Shown in pieces: positions 50,101 to 61,600 of a DNA stretch of 64,000 bases. How positions within the stretch are numbered: the first letter of the stretch is position 1; every line of letters starts with the position of its first letter. The notes beneath the pieces are model-generated. The model did not search any database and was not told the origin of the DNA. It worked only from the letters and a program-made list of their open reading frames with translations. The DNA is from Harmothoe impar. Its lineage: Eukaryota > Annelida > Polychaeta > Phyllodocida > Polynoidae. The stretch spans positions 65,059,946 to 65,123,945 of the forward strand of contig OX381720.1 in the NCBI GenBank assembly GCA_947462335.1, written 5' to 3'. Made by a program: the position numbers and the translations under genes.

Positions 50101-51262
50101 CGTTTTCAAGAACGCGACCGTTTCAAAATCGGACATAGGCCCTCACATGTCAGACTTTGCGCAGGAAGAAAAGCTGTTGAACACGCCTCAGAGATGTCTG
50201 ATAGGGAGTTACCACGGAAAAAATATTCTCTTGGGAACGCCGCTTCTCAAGTGGTATTTAGAGCACGGTTTGATAGTCACCAAAGTGCAGCTGGTGGTAG
50301 AATACCTACCTAAACGCTCCTTTGCCGGTTTCGCGGACGAAGTGACGGCGGCGCGAAGACGTGGCGACGTGAACGAGAACGAGAAAATTCTGTCAGACTG
50401 TTACAAGTTAATGGGAAACGCTACGTACGGTAAAACAATCTGCAACAAAGAAAAACACACGGCGGTGAGATACACTGACAGTCGGAAGTTCGAACTATTG
50501 GCCAATTCGTGGCGCTTCAAAAAGGCGTCCGAGTTGACTTCCGATCTGTTTGAAGTCGAACTACAACCGAAAACGGTCAAGAACAACCTCCCTATTCAGA
50601 TAGGGTTCATGGTATACCAGTACGCGAAGTTGAAAATGTTAGAGTTCACATACGACTTCTTGGATAGATTCGTCGATCGGCGCGATTATGCCCTTTGTCA
50701 AATGGACACCGACAGTCTTTACATGGCTCTCAGCGGTGCCACGTTGGATGACCTAGTGAAACCTCGCCTGAGAGAGACGTACTTCAGAGAGAAACGAAAG
50801 TGGCTTCCGACAGCGGTGTGCGACGAGCACTTAGAGCTTTTCGTGAAGACAAAAACGGAAAGAGTGCGAGAATGGTGTGCGCCGCCCGGCGGATGTTGTG
50901 AGAGACGGTACCTTCACGATCTGAGAACTTCGGGGCTCATGAAAGCGGAGTGGGAAGGTGACGGGATCCTAAGTCTCAACCCTAAGACTTACATTTGCTA
51001 CGATCGAGTCAGCGACACTGGTGAAAGAAAATCCAAAAAATGGAGTGCAAAAGGCGTACAGAAGAAACAAAACCCCCAGGAACCAGACGCCTTCTTGGAT
51101 GTTCTTCGCCAACGAAAAACTCTCATTGCTGTAAATAGAAATTTCAAAGTGGTGCGAAACAAAATGGTCACCTACACCATAGAGAAAGACGGCGTGCGCT
51201 ACTTGTATTATAAGCGTCGCGTGCATTCTGACGGTGTGACAACAAGTCCTTTAGAGATATGA
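47135..51262 (+). CDS. POLB: Protein-primed family B DNA polymerase
   Basis: I choose the first ATG at 47135 (after GTGAAAAAAAAC), giving 1375 aa with no break. The N-terminus has C2H2-like zinc fingers (CEKCFKMFKRAYNHERH; a second Cys cluster; a third at about residues 347-370) and a NKDNLCIFRCISFHLY block reminiscent of OTU-type cysteine peptidase-like segments in other Polinton polymerases. Exonuclease motifs: FDFEA (about 412), FNSGRYDLN (about 547) and YNNKD (about 685). Polymerase motif A is LDANSLYL (about 786), motif B KLMGNATYG (about 1094) and motif C MDTDSLY (about 1191). Between A and B lies the FQFHGCWFH and VVVWECEW nuclease-like insertion typical of Polintons. All catalytic residues are present, so it may be active. 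It would copy A and B from their shared termini. Confidence 0.95.
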   Translation: MTQYVCEKCFKMFKRAYNHERHVENCRVVAKFCPLCGEGDCRKSACRRESLDGVTVPPRICAVPNGEETFTANWPAIQTGVRMHGTRVSVTNFRLPTGELSDAVDTMRRIHLTQRFRYKVGFSVGLLLQHREDKSKLRYFHASQNNATLIQPLPTVTNSETLEELLSKMQNTVACEEVRKLCDADTKWHVLFPTNLNICVYMGPGEFPIGGRITQAGRVGKRSGVLDFPNKDNLCIFRCISFHLYNTSKRASDLLRQFCPAATPESFPGLNIRDLPALENLFDVQIAVYTASRQVPGRKLRRRVTLIRPPSRTVAARGKVNLHLTAKGGLHVSLVTDFNAYAGIYECCKCKAAFTTEFLLKRHRNQLSSCRQVKLRYVGGIYQNSRTIFEALADFSIFPPDGHSGIYPYKIAFDFEAFFRPCKEPSTEHVSLLWDHVPLSASVASDFPGWEGPVCFVRASDADSDPLLDRVLNHINENAKAIGEAVLELYRPTLAKLDAAIGEALLLEEATFTTPSPGGFAAAQTRHPLVQLKKRLLRYIRQAPVVGFNSGRYDLNLIKIRLHSFFASGDRRNQEFSVIKRSNQYLAVYTQHTVFLDVVNYLAPGYNYATYLRAFTRNEEKGHFPYEWMTSTRKLANRTLPPRSAFDSELTGVKMSESDYAACQKVWSDEKMQTMEDYLIHYNNKDVKPFIEALKNHAKFFQDRGIDMLKDGVSLAGLTLRFLFQNLEDAFTTFPQFDAVLHALIKENLVGGPSIIFHRFHEKGTTRIREHKYGEEARPCQHILGLDANSLYLRCMSEAHCTGYYAVRRPETEFKPEIRQRNSHSALEWLRFVEHDRDVKLRHALNGGEMAVGCRRIRVDGFHAASNTVFQFHGCWFHAHECIPSHRYQCASLREERRDRTTRVSAYLKALGYKLVVVWECEWREMKRRDERVKASQQRWKVDALKVSRNAMSESDILSAVKEEKMFGLVQVDITTPPHLREYFEEMTPVFKNATVSKSDIGPHMSDFAQEEKLLNTPQRCLIGSYHGKNILLGTPLLKWYLEHGLIVTKVQLVVEYLPKRSFAGFADEVTAARRRGDVNENEKILSDCYKLMGNATYGKTICNKEKHTAVRYTDSRKFELLANSWRFKKASELTSDLFEVELQPKTVKNNLPIQIGFMVYQYAKLKMLEFTYDFLDRFVDRRDYALCQMDTDSLYMALSGATLDDLVKPRLRETYFREKRKWLPTAVCDEHLELFVKTKTERVREWCAPPGGCCERRYLHDLRTSGLMKAEWEGDGILSLNPKTYICYDRVSDTGERKSKKWSAKGVQKKQNPQEPDAFLDVLRQRKTLIAVNRNFKVVRNKMVTYTIEKDGVRYLYYKRRVHSDGVTTSPLEI

Positions 51263-51474
51263 AAAAAAAAAAAAAAAAAAATAAGCGTGTGCATCTTTTC
51301 AAAAATAGAGTGTTTATCAAGATTGAAAAAAAAATAAATAAAAAAAAATTAAAAGAAAATATTGTTGTGTTTTTATTATCATACGGCTTCTTTTACTAGT
51401 AAGTCGCGCAGTCTCTTAAAGCGTCACTCATGTGACGACGTCGCTTCCAGTCACGGGATCCTAAACAAAAAAAA

Positions 51475-51934
51475 AACTTCTTCTTCTTCCGGTCACGTGA
51501 TCAATCAGGTCGCTTCCGGTTGGCCATTAAGTCGTGTGACGTCACTTCCGGTCACGTGACTCATCAGGTCACTTCCGATCACGTGATCCTAAATTAGGTC
51601 ATATGACGTCACTTCCGGTCCCCTAAGTAGGTCAGTAGGTTACCCAGAATGCACCATCCCCTAAGTAGGTCACTTCCGGTCACCCAATGGAGGCCTCTGA
51701 TTGGCTGCAGGGTTACCCAGAATGCACCGCTAATCCCCTAAGTAGGTCACTTCCGGTCACGTGACCAAATGGAGGCCTCTGATTGGCTAACTAGGTCACG
51801 TGACGTCACCACTAATCCCCTAAGTAGGTCACTTCCGGTCACGTGACCAAATGGAGGCCTCTGATTGGCTGCATGTCGATTGAGTAATAAACAGTACTTA
51901 ACTATAGTCCCGTTCCGATACATACTATACTACT
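51475..51934 (-). repeat. Right terminal inverted repeat of element B
   Basis: Inverse of the left end: the outer 98 bp are identical, followed by ETS/CRE/E-box/CCAAT modules and a shorter GAA (here TTC) run at 51478-51490. Homology extends inward to about 51361 (ATTGTTGTGTTTTTATT), matching 43388-43490. Confidence 0.92.
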
Positions 51935-52250
51935 GGTGGTGGGGTGTGGCAGGGTTTCTGCTGCTGGGGTACAACGGTATACAGTGGTGTGTTGGTGATG
52001 GGTGGTGGGGTGTGGCAGGGTTTCTGCTGCTGGGGTACAACGGTATACAGTGGTGTGTTGGTGATGGGTGGTGAGGTGTGGCAGGGTTTCTGTTGCTGGA
52101 GTACAACGGTATACAGTGGTGTGTTGGTGATGGGTGGTGAGGTGTGGCAGGGTTTCTGCTGCTGGGGTACAACGGTATACAGTGGTGTGTTGGTGATGGG
52201 TGGTGGGGTGTGGCAGGGTTTCTGCTGCTGGAGTACAACGGTATACAGTG
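51935..52250. repeat. 66-bp minisatellite, right part
   Basis: About five more units of the array at 41019-42426, starting with the second copy of the target duplication (GGTGGT). Confidence 0.95.
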
Positions 52251-52830
52251 GCGGTATCTGGTCCCTCACAGTTAACGCTTTACCCATAATGCAATGCTTT
52301 ATAGATTGAATGTAGCCCGTTTCTACATTAATTTTCTTGTTTCGAAGGACCAAAAACCTTCAAAGCAATGCACGGGACCCCCTATCAGAATTACTCTTAT
52401 CTACAAATGATCTAAGGAATCTTTAGGGGATATGTGTGAAAAAAAATGACTGTGACAATTGATTCTAAATCAAATTTATGAAAAATTGAAGACGAAATTA
52501 TCCAAAAAATTGTAATCAAACATTAGCTTTTTACCTAGAATGCCATGGAACAGGACCATAACATTATTTTCTAAATAAAAAGCAATATCTGTTGGTTCAT
52601 TCTGGGCGATTTCATATTTCTGTGGTAACTGGTTATATGACAAAGAAAATCATTGAATTTTAATGTTATCTTAATCATTTTCAGAGAAAAATCTAAATAC
52701 TTTTATTTTTCAAAATTCTGTATCAAATAAAGTAGCACAGTTTTCTCTTTGAATTTCAATTCTACATGATGTAAAGTACTTATGGGGAGAAAATGAAGGA
52801 ATTCTTTGATTCAATGGTCGTGACCTTTCC
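52251..52830. other. Intergenic AT-rich DNA, nothing recognised
   Basis: No gene, RNA or repeat structure is evident. Confidence 0.5.
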
Positions 52831-52831
52831 C

Positions 52832-53472
52832 AGCTAGCAAGGATATGTTAGGACAACGCTGTGCCAACTGCAGCTAATGTTGGATTGACATTGGTGCTGA
52901 CGTTGTGCCAACGTTAATTTATCCGTCCCTTAGAACGTCTACAAGGGGTATAGCCCAAAAAAAGGTTTGTTTCAGGTAACATGGGATGGTCGGTAGGTCG
53001 GATTTTCTTCTTTTTTTTTAAATGTTTTATTTTAACATGAATGTACTATTTAAAATTTGCACAAAAAGGGTAAAAATATGAAAGTTTCTTCAAAATTGCA
53101 TAAAAAAACTTAACGTCGGCCCTGTTTTGATAGGAACTAGTGACCTGAAACAACCCTTTATTTTTTTTGCCTAATATATGGCCAAGGTTGGTTACGACAT
53201 GTATCATGTGACGTTGTACCAACATTGGCAAATTACGGGGAGCATTACCAAAACATTGGTAGAACATAAATTTGCCAACGTTTGTATGACATGAATTATC
53301 TGACATTGTATCAATATTGGCAAATTACTGGCCGTATTACCAATGTTGGAACAACATAAATTTGCCAACGTTGTATCAATGTTGGCAGACCAATGTTGGC
53401 ACAAGGTCATAATATTGCTGCGACGGTGCCAACCATTGCCAATGTTGGCCCAACGCATCCTTGCTAGCTGGG
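52832..53472. mobile_element. TIR element with CCAACGTTGG-type palindromes, copy 2, with nested element
   Basis: The ends CCCAGCTAGCAAGGATATG and GCATCCTTGCTAGCTGGG are inverted. The interior has CCAACGTTGGCA-like palindromes. At 52952-53168 a second element is nested, with inverted ends AAAAAAAGGTTTGTTTCAGGT and ACCTGAAACAACCCTTTATT-like sequence (CCTGAAACAACCC), related to the inner repeat at 30533 and 32685. Confidence 0.68.
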
Positions 53473-53570
53473 ACCTTAAGGTAAGACGTGTGAGCGAACT
53501 GAGGGCTTTTCCTGACTTGCTGATTGGTGATGACTAAGTGTATCAATCCGACTGTTCACTGTTAACTATA

Positions 53571-53733
53571 TCTATTATTCGATTGGGGCTCTGATCGTGC
53601 TTTTTTGTTATCCAGCGATAACAGCACGATTGAGGGGAATATTTAGAGTTAAAATCCTAAGTTTCATTGGAGGATCGAACCCGGGGCCGCAAGACTACGA
53701 GTCCAACGCCCTATCCACTATACCGTGCTGGCC
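53571..53733 (-). repeat. tRNA-derived SINE-like sequence
   Basis: On the minus strand 53733-53668 reads like a tRNA: a TATAGTGGATAGGG A-box and GGGTTCGATCC B-box spaced as in tRNA genes, with an anticodon-loop-like ACTCGTAGT. The acceptor stem is not well paired, so it is a SINE head or pseudogene. The downstream part holds a CGTGCT/AGCACG hairpin. Confidence 0.55.
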
Positions 53734-53959
53734 ATACAGAAGAAGGGGGTGAAACAAGAAGTCTACAGACACATTCTTAGCCCTCTAGCTCTTATATTAA
53801 CAGAGATACAGCAATTTTTACACTTTTTGTTATAACTTCTCCCTTTTTTTTTGTAATTCTTTTTTTACTATAAAGGTAGTTGGACTTAACTTACCTATTC
53901 ATTTAAATAATTCTAGGGATTTTTTTTCACATACATATAGGCACTTTAAAATTGGTACG

Positions 53960-54032
53960 TTTCCACCGGGATTTGTTCCGGGGACCTCTGGTGTGTGAGA
54001 CGGACACACTAGCGCCCATTCATATCTGGCCA
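53960..54032 (-). repeat. Second tRNA-like sequence (SINE head or tRNA pseudogene)
   Basis: The minus strand has GCTAGTGTGTCCGTCTCACA then CACCAGAGGTCCCCGGAAC, resembling the anticodon arm, variable loop and T-arm of a tRNA-Val(CAC)-like gene with a damaged B-box. Weak evidence. Confidence 0.35.
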
Positions 54033-54234
54033 TGGTAAAAGGGTAGGGAAACGCTGCCTATATTGAAGTATAGAGGGGAGCGGTAACTAACCAAAACGGC
54101 AGGTGGCGACGCGGGAGTACAGTCGTATTCTTTAAGCTGGCGAAAGCAGCGTAACAAAATAATGACCGGTCCCCGCGCCTAGCTTCTGCTTCCTCACCTC
54201 CCCTACTGAAGAGTTCTACAACATGGCGACTGCA

Positions 54235-55330
54235 CCCTCCCTAGTAGCAAACACACTGTGGCCCCGGACGGGGCCAGACTGTGTTTGCAAGTCTGGCCCG
54301 GAGTGGGCTAACCGACGGGCTCCCGTCGGTTTAGGGCACTGGGCTTTGGTCTGGCCCCGTGCGGGCTTCCCATGTTGGGCGCAGATGGGGTTTTGGACGG
54401 GAAGCCCACTTTGGGCTCAGATCAGTTTTTGGACGGGCTTCCCACTTTGGGCTCAGATTGGTTTTTGGACGGGCTGAAAGTGGGTTCAGATCGTTTTTTG
54501 GACGGGTTGAAAGCGGGCCTAGATCGGTTTTTGGACAGGTTGAAAGCGGGCTAAGATCGGATAATTATGGGTTTTTAGAATCTATTCAATCATTCTCCAA
54601 TGATTTCTTGTATTTGTTGAACCAGATATCCTATGTCCTGCTAATCAACCCAAGGCATAATCATACTCTTCCTACCCAATAATGGAGGCCTATTATCATC
54701 AGGTTTGAGCCACATGCAGCATAGACAAGTGTCTATGGTGCACATTGGCCTTCAAAGCCATAGTTCATACCTACATGGGGCACATGAGTCTTGTATTAAG
54801 ATTGTGATGCCACAGAAATAGTGTTTACACTGGATAGCTGCTTAGAGAACCTCCTTTTCATCATTCAAATATATATTCTATCTTATTTCCAAACTGTGAG
54901 AACATCTATTTATTGTTTCCTATTCTATGTCACTTTAACATTTTATTGTATTATGATATAATGTCAATTTCATCTGGCTTTGTTGGAAAACTCTAGATAT
55001 TGTATAGTAGTGACATCTGGTGTCAATCATCAGAACTATTAGACCAGTTGCCCTGTCCAACCTCAGCCCTCATCGGCCCGGAGAGGGCTAACCGACGGGC
55101 GCCCGTTGGTTTAGGGCACTGGGTTTTGGTGTGGCCCCAAGTGGGCTGCCCGAATTGGGCTCAGAACGGGTTTTGGACGGGTTTCCTGTCATCTGGCCAA
55201 CATGAATCCAAATCGGGTAGCCCTCTTTGAAACTGATCTGAGCCCAAATCGGGCAGCCCGCTTTGAAACTGATCTGAGCCCAAAATGGGCAGCCCGATCG
55301 GGGCCACACTTCAGCCCAGCCATCTGCCCA
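54235..55330. repeat. Interspersed repeat with GGGCTAACCGACGGG blocks
   Basis: Two related segments (54240-54560 and 55070-55320) share GGGCTAACCGACGGGCKCCC, TTTAGGGCACTGGG and tandem TTTTTGGACGGG words; the second continues into an inverted part (GATCTGAGCCCAAATCGGGC). Unique AT-rich DNA lies between them (54560-55070). Confidence 0.65.
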
Positions 55331-55733
55331 ACATGAAACCCAGCTCAGTTTTGCCCGACTTCAAACAGCCAATCCGAGCTAAAACCAAATTGGCCCCGTG
55401 TATGTCTAGAAGGCTGCAAGCAGCACCGACCTAGCCAAGGCCCTCTAATTCATGCATGAATCCGAAGACAACATATCACGTTCTATCATAATATATTTAT
55501 CATAAATATAAACAAGTGAACAGTAACAAGTAACAGAAACAAAAATGCACATTGTGGACCTCTAAATATATATATATATATATCAGATATCACAGTATCA
55601 GTCTGTATAACAAGTGTAGGCTCCCCTAGTGTCACACACAGGCAGTGTCCAGTCTTGGTGAAATGGTAAAATAATATAATCTGCATGTATTTAGTCCTCT
55701 GTCTGCCTGATACATGGGCTCTTTCTACCTATA

Positions 55734-55909
55734 CAGTCAGGTCTTGATAGTCCGCCCCTTGTGGTTGTAAGTAAAATGATGGCGGATATCAAATCAGGCG
55801 GACTATCAAGTCATATTTGTATACTAATATACTAGAGATGTACCAGCAAAAGCATGGCTGATCCTGTGTATGTCAGACTATCAAGGGACGGTCTATCAAG
55901 ACCTGACTG
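55734..55909. mobile_element. Short MITE flanked by TA
   Basis: CAGTCAGGTCTTGATAGTCC and its near inverse GGTCTATCAAGACCTGACTG bound a 176-bp element with TA at each side, as in Tc1/mariner-derived MITEs. The interior repeats GACTATCAAG. Confidence 0.75.
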
Positions 55910-55924
55910 TACACTGTTTGTAGA

Positions 55925-56335
55925 TACTACGTGAATGTGGTGGTCCACACGCAGGGCGCCCTGCCTGCATTGTCCGGTGCTACAGTGGAGTATAAAGGTA
56001 CAAGTCCTGACTGACACAGACACTATACCTCCCTATATCATGTTGTATGTACACACTATGTGAATGTAGTTGTCCACACGCAGGGCGCCCCGCCTGCATC
56101 CTCTGTACACGCTTTATTTCTCTATATCATGTTGTATGTACACACTATGTGAATGTAGTCGTCCACACACAGGGCGCCATGCCTGCATCCTCTGTACACG
56201 CTTTATTTCTCTATATCATGTTGTATGTACACACTATGTGAATGTAGTCGTCCACACACAGGGCGCCATGCCTGCATCCTCTGTACACACTATGTGAATG
56301 TAGTCGTCCACACACAGGGGGCCATGCCTGCATCG
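55925..56335. repeat. Tandem copies of the 3' coding end of the KptA-LRR gene
   Basis: Units of about 87 bp (plus strand ACACACTATGTGAATGTAGT, CGTCCACACACAGGGCGCCA, TGCCTGCATCCTC) repeat the last ~45 coding bases including the stop codon of the neighbouring exon, in the 3' untranslated region. Confidence 0.88.
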
Positions 56336-57711
56336 TCAGGTGCCACCGTGGGGTCGGTCAGCCCCTTCAGTATGACAGTCAGCCTCCTGGTGTGCCCCAC
56401 CTGTACCAGGGCGCGGTGCCCCTCGGGCGTCATGTTGGGGTTGTCGTACACATCCAGGTGCTCCAGGTACGTACAGGTGTTAACGAGCCGCAGCAGCCCT
56501 GCCTCAGAGAACAGCGGGTTCCCCGACCCCACAAAGTGCCGCAGACCCGGGTTGTGCTTGGAGAGTGAGCGCAGCGTGCGGTCTGTCAGGTGGTGGCAGC
56601 AGCTCAGGTTGAGGCTCTCCAACTTGGTGATCCTCTGGAAGGGACAACATGAAGAAGTATTAGGTTTCTGACTTACAGGTCTCTTAGTGCATATTTAATA
56701 AGCCTGCAATTGATTTCTGGCAATATTAAACTCTAAAACAAAAATGTAAAACTCAATATAATTATATAGACTGTTGAATGTTGTCGTAATCTTTTCTCTG
56801 TTCGTAACAAAAAACACCTCCATGTAGAATAGCCCAATGGATGTCAAAGGGGTGTGGACACCGGTTATCTCGTGACAACAATCAAGTGCCCTATGACTTT
56901 ATGTGCAGATGTTTTTTTGGGTTTACATGAGTGAGTACCTTAAACATGATCTCCGTGTGGTAATCATTATGGATGTAGCCGCACTCTGTGTGCGTGTGGG
57001 TGAGTGTGTGTGGGTGAGTGTATGTGTTATGTGTGGGTGTGTGTTTCTGCCCATAACTGGGGACTCGAATGAGAAAAATCACCTTGGAACTGGGGACTTG
57101 AGACTTAACTGGGGACTTGACCGAGTCCCCACTTAATTGAGACCTGTTTTGGGAAGGAAATAGCTTTGTGATACCTAAAAATCGGTTTCGGCAAAAGTCC
57201 CCAGTTGCAATGAAAAGTCCACCACTTCTCATACTCAGACACTGCCATACACCAAAGGATGCTGAGTACCCAGTTCCAGGTGGAATTCCCGATAGGAAAT
57301 GACCTTGGAACCGGGGACTTGAACTTTAACCGGGGACTTGAGTCCCCACTTGATTGAGACATCACACACTGCCACACACAGAAGGCTGCCGAGTACCCGG
57401 TTCCAGGTCGAATTCCCGATGCTATGCGAGACATACAAGTAACCAATATGGCCGCTCACGCGAGTGATATTATGTTTTTAGAAGTTAAGACAATGCAATC
57501 AGTAGTGTTGCAGAGCTCCCAAACCCTTCTCAAGGCACGGTCCCCAGTTGCCAGCATATATCCTGAGTCCCCAGTTCCCGGCATAAACACGTAATAGTGT
57601 GTGTGTGTGTGTAAATCAGTACCTTAAACATGTGCTCGATGTAGTGGTGTGTGAGTATGTAGCGGCACTGTGTGTGTGTGTGTGGTGTGTGTGTGTGTGG
57701 TGTGTGTATGT

Positions 57712-57750
<39 letters not shown>

Positions 57751-57803
57751 GTGTGTGTGTGTGTGGTGTGTGTGGTGTGTGTGTGTGTGTGTGTGGTGTG
57801 TGG

Positions 57804-57834
<31 letters not shown>

Positions 57835-57889
57835 GTGTGTGTGTGTGTGGTGTGTGTGGTGTGTGTGTGTGTGTGTGTGTGGTGTGTGG

Positions 57890-57920
<31 letters not shown>

Positions 57921-58023
57921 GTGTGTGTGTGTGTGTGTGGTGTGTGTATGTGTGTGTGTGTATGTATAATATAGTATACCTTAAACATGTGCTCCATGTA
58001 GTGGTCAGTCAGTATGTAGCCGC

Positions 58024-58064
<41 letters not shown>

Positions 58065-58349
58065 TGTGTGTATATATATGTGTATAATATAGTATACCTT
58101 AAACATGTGCTCCATGTAGTGGTCGGTCAGTATGTAGCCGCACTGTGTGAGTGTGTGGTGTGTGTGTGTGTGTGGTGTGTGTGGTGTTTGTGTGTGTGTG
58201 TGTGTGTGTGGTGTGTGTGGTGTGTGTGTGTGTGGTGTGTGTGGTGTGTGTGGTGTGTGTGTGTGTATATATATGTGTATAATGTAGTATACCTTAAACA
58301 TGTGCTCCATGTAGTGGTCGGTCAGGATGTAGCCGCACTGTGTGTGGTG

Positions 58350-58380
<31 letters not shown>

Positions 58381-58668
58381 TGGTGTGTGTGTGTGTGTGG
58401 TGTGTGTGTGGGTGTGTCTGTGTGTGTGTGGTGTGTGGTGTGTGTGGTGTGTGTGTGGTGTGTGTGTGTGTGGTGTGTGTGTGTGTGGTGTGTGTGTGTG
58501 TGGTGTGTGTGTGTGTGTGGTGTGTGTGTGTGTGGTGTGTGTGGTGTGTGTGGTGTTTGTGTGTGTGTGGTGTGTGTGTGGTGTGTGTGTGTGTGTGTGG
58601 TGTGTGGTGTGTGTGTGTGTGGTGTGTGTGTGTGAGTGTGTGTGTGTGTGGTGTGTGTGTGTGGTGTG

Positions 58669-58699
<31 letters not shown>

Positions 58700-61600
58700 T
58701 GTGTGTGAGTGTGTCTGTGTGTGTGTGGTGTGTGTGTGTGTGAGTGTGGTGTGTGTGTGTGTGTGTGGTGTGTATATATATGTGTATAATGTAGTATACC
58801 TTAAACATGTGCTCCATGTAGTGGTCGGTGAGTATGTAGCCGCCCTGGTGCAGGTTGAGCACCCTGAGGTGGGGACAGCGGGTGGCCACGGTGCGCAGTG
58901 ACCCGGCGGTGTGTGTGTGTGTGTTTGTGTGGTGTGTGTGTGTGTATATATATGTATGTGTGTATAATGTGGTATACCTTAAACATGTGCTCCATGTAGT
59001 GGTCGGTGAGTATGTAGCCGCACTGGTGCAGGTTGAGCACCCTGAGGTTGGGACAGCGGGTGGCCACGGTGCGCAGTGACCCGGCGGTGAGGTAGACTCC
59101 GTAAAGGTTGAGCTGCTCCACACACGGCACCAGCACCGTCTGCAGCGTCTTGTTGTTTAACGCCTTGTCACGCTTCAATCGGTGAATGATGGAACTGGAG
59201 GAAGGCAAACAGTATTGGTAAGTGATTTAGTAACACCAAAGGGAACCACATTCACATAATTTCTATATGTAATATGTGCTGAATTTAGTTGAAAACTGAT
59301 TTATAGCAAAGATTTATTCAGTGAGTTGAGTTTGAGTCAAAATTCACCAGTCACCATACACTGAAGGGTAAATTAGCATACAATTATTCCTTCTTTCTGG
59401 TAGGGCGTTGATGCATTGTGCAATATCACTCATAGCAGTAGATAGAAACTCTGCAATTTGGACAAGTTACAATTACATGAATTATCGTATTGTAGAAACG
59501 TCACTTACTTGAGCAGGAAGAGGTCGGGGAACTCGTCAAAGTCGTAGTCGTTGATGTTGTTACAGATGGTGGTGATGCAGGCCTCCAGGAGCCGCGTGAC
59601 CTTTGACCCCTCGTGACACGGGTTACGCTCCATCTGCTGTCTGTGCCGCGCCCGGATGTAAACCGTACCGTGCTCCTCTTTCTGCTCAAACCTGCAACAC
59701 AACACAGATAGAGTATACAGACTTGTAAGATTCAAACACATGGACTTGTACAACAACATAATGCCACCCCAGATGGAAAAGGTGCAGTTGTCCTCCTTTA
59801 AACTCGCAGTAACACAGGGAGATATCATGTACTCATACAACATCATCATAAGGCTGCTGTACTCAGGACTCTGCTCTATATTTATTTTTGGTTAAGGGCT
59901 CTTCCTTTATGTGGAAAATTAGAGAAACATTCAATTCCTTGCATTAAAGGGCCTGTTATTAAGACAATTAAACATGAATCCATTAAAAAAAGAAAGCCAT
60001 TATAATTGTTGTTGGTTGATCTGCAGTCATCATATTGTGTCAAGTCCCTTTAATTCTGGAAAGTATGTAAGATATACTTCTTCATAAGATTGTATTTCAT
60101 TTATAAACGGCTTACCTTGCAGTTCCTCTGTAGGATATGGAGTTGGTGACGAGGTCCAGGATCTGAGACTCGGTGGTACGGTTCATGATGGGTAATGATA
60201 AGATACTGCGGACATCGATGTAGCCTGTGGGGTGCATGGGGGATGTGTATGAGCATGGACATGTAGGGTATTCAATAGGTTACATTTGTCAATGTATGAT
60301 ACATGTGTAGTTTTCCACAACTCATTGTATGAACCCTTTATGCAGGTAGCGATACAATTCAGGTTTACTAACACCCCCAGGAGGGGCTCCTAGTTACCCC
60401 ACAAGAGGGAGCTGCACTCAGGGCGTCCTTGGTTACCACTTGTACAACGTCTTATAATACAGCGTCTTCCATGTTTGAATTTCGCTTTATGTTTCAAGTT
60501 TTCTCGAATTTTGAATAAATGGGCATGGCCTCTTGCCAATTGTGTCTGGGACAAATACACTGTAACTTACGTGTTTCAGTTATTCATTGATACATGTATA
60601 TTATTACTTTTCCTGTTCTATACAATTGTATGTGACACATTGCACTACAGACACTCCGTATGGATATTAGGTTCATTTAAAAAAGAAAAATGTTTTGAAG
60701 CAAATGATTGTTTCTTGTCTCATCTGGAACTAGTGACTGTACATGGTTATTGGCTCTAAAAGTATAAACTGTGCAGTTACACCACTTACTGCTAACACCA
60801 TCCTGGGATGAGCACCAGGCACCAAGGGCATGGGTTAGTCATGTGTTGAATCGTGCAATCCAAGGTTTTTGAGGCTCCTGCTTACTGACATATCCAGAGT
60901 TTACATTTTTAGAGCCGATAACGATTCACAGTCACATTGTGCAGCTACACAATGAAGTATAACACCAGTTTAAAAGCAGCTTGATACGATACCAGACATG
61001 ACATCAGTGTGACATCAGTATGATATTAGTTTGACCTAAGTATTACTTCAGAATGACATCACTAACAACATCAGTTTGACATCAGTATGACATCAGTATG
61101 ACATCGGTATGACATCAGTATGACATCAGTATGACATCAGTATGACATCAGAACACCATCATTATGACATCATTATGACATCAGTGTGACATCACCATGA
61201 CATCAGCATGACATCAGCATGGCATTAGCATGGCATCAATATGACATCAGCATGACATCAGCATGACATCAGCAGGATATCAGCATGACATCAGTATGAC
61301 ATCAGTATGACATCAGTATGACATCAGTATGACATCAGTACAACATCATTATGACATTGGTATGACATCAGTATGACATCAGCATGACATCAGTATGACA
61401 TCAGTATGACATCAGTATGACATCAGTATGACATCAGCATGACATCAGTATGACATCAGTATGACATCAGTACAACATCATTATGACATTGGTATGACAT
61501 CAGTATGACATCAGCATGACATCAGTATGACATCAGTATGACATCAGTATGACATCAGTATGACATCAGCATGACATCAGTAGGACATCAGCATGACATC

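Larger units (their letters stand above)
42427..51934. mobile_element. Polinton/Maverick element B (replication half)
   Basis: It has the same terminal sequence as element A, a 6-bp target duplication and 9508 bp. It contains a complete protein-primed DNA polymerase gene, a PC4-like gene and a broken death-domain gene, but no integrase, ATPase, protease or capsid gene anywhere inside. It therefore moved as a unit using an integrase supplied in trans. The perfect duplication, identical termini and intact 1375-codon polymerase suggest a recent insertion. Confidence 0.92.

Noticed and set aside
57530..59123. Long Cys/Val and His/Thr-rich open frames
   Set aside because: They are translations of TG/CA microsatellites between repeated exon ends; no protein-like composition outside the repeats.
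60475..60759. 94-codon plus-strand frame with hydrophobic segments
   Set aside because: Lies inside intron 1 of the KptA-LRR gene on the opposite strand, in AT-rich DNA, with no homology I recognise.
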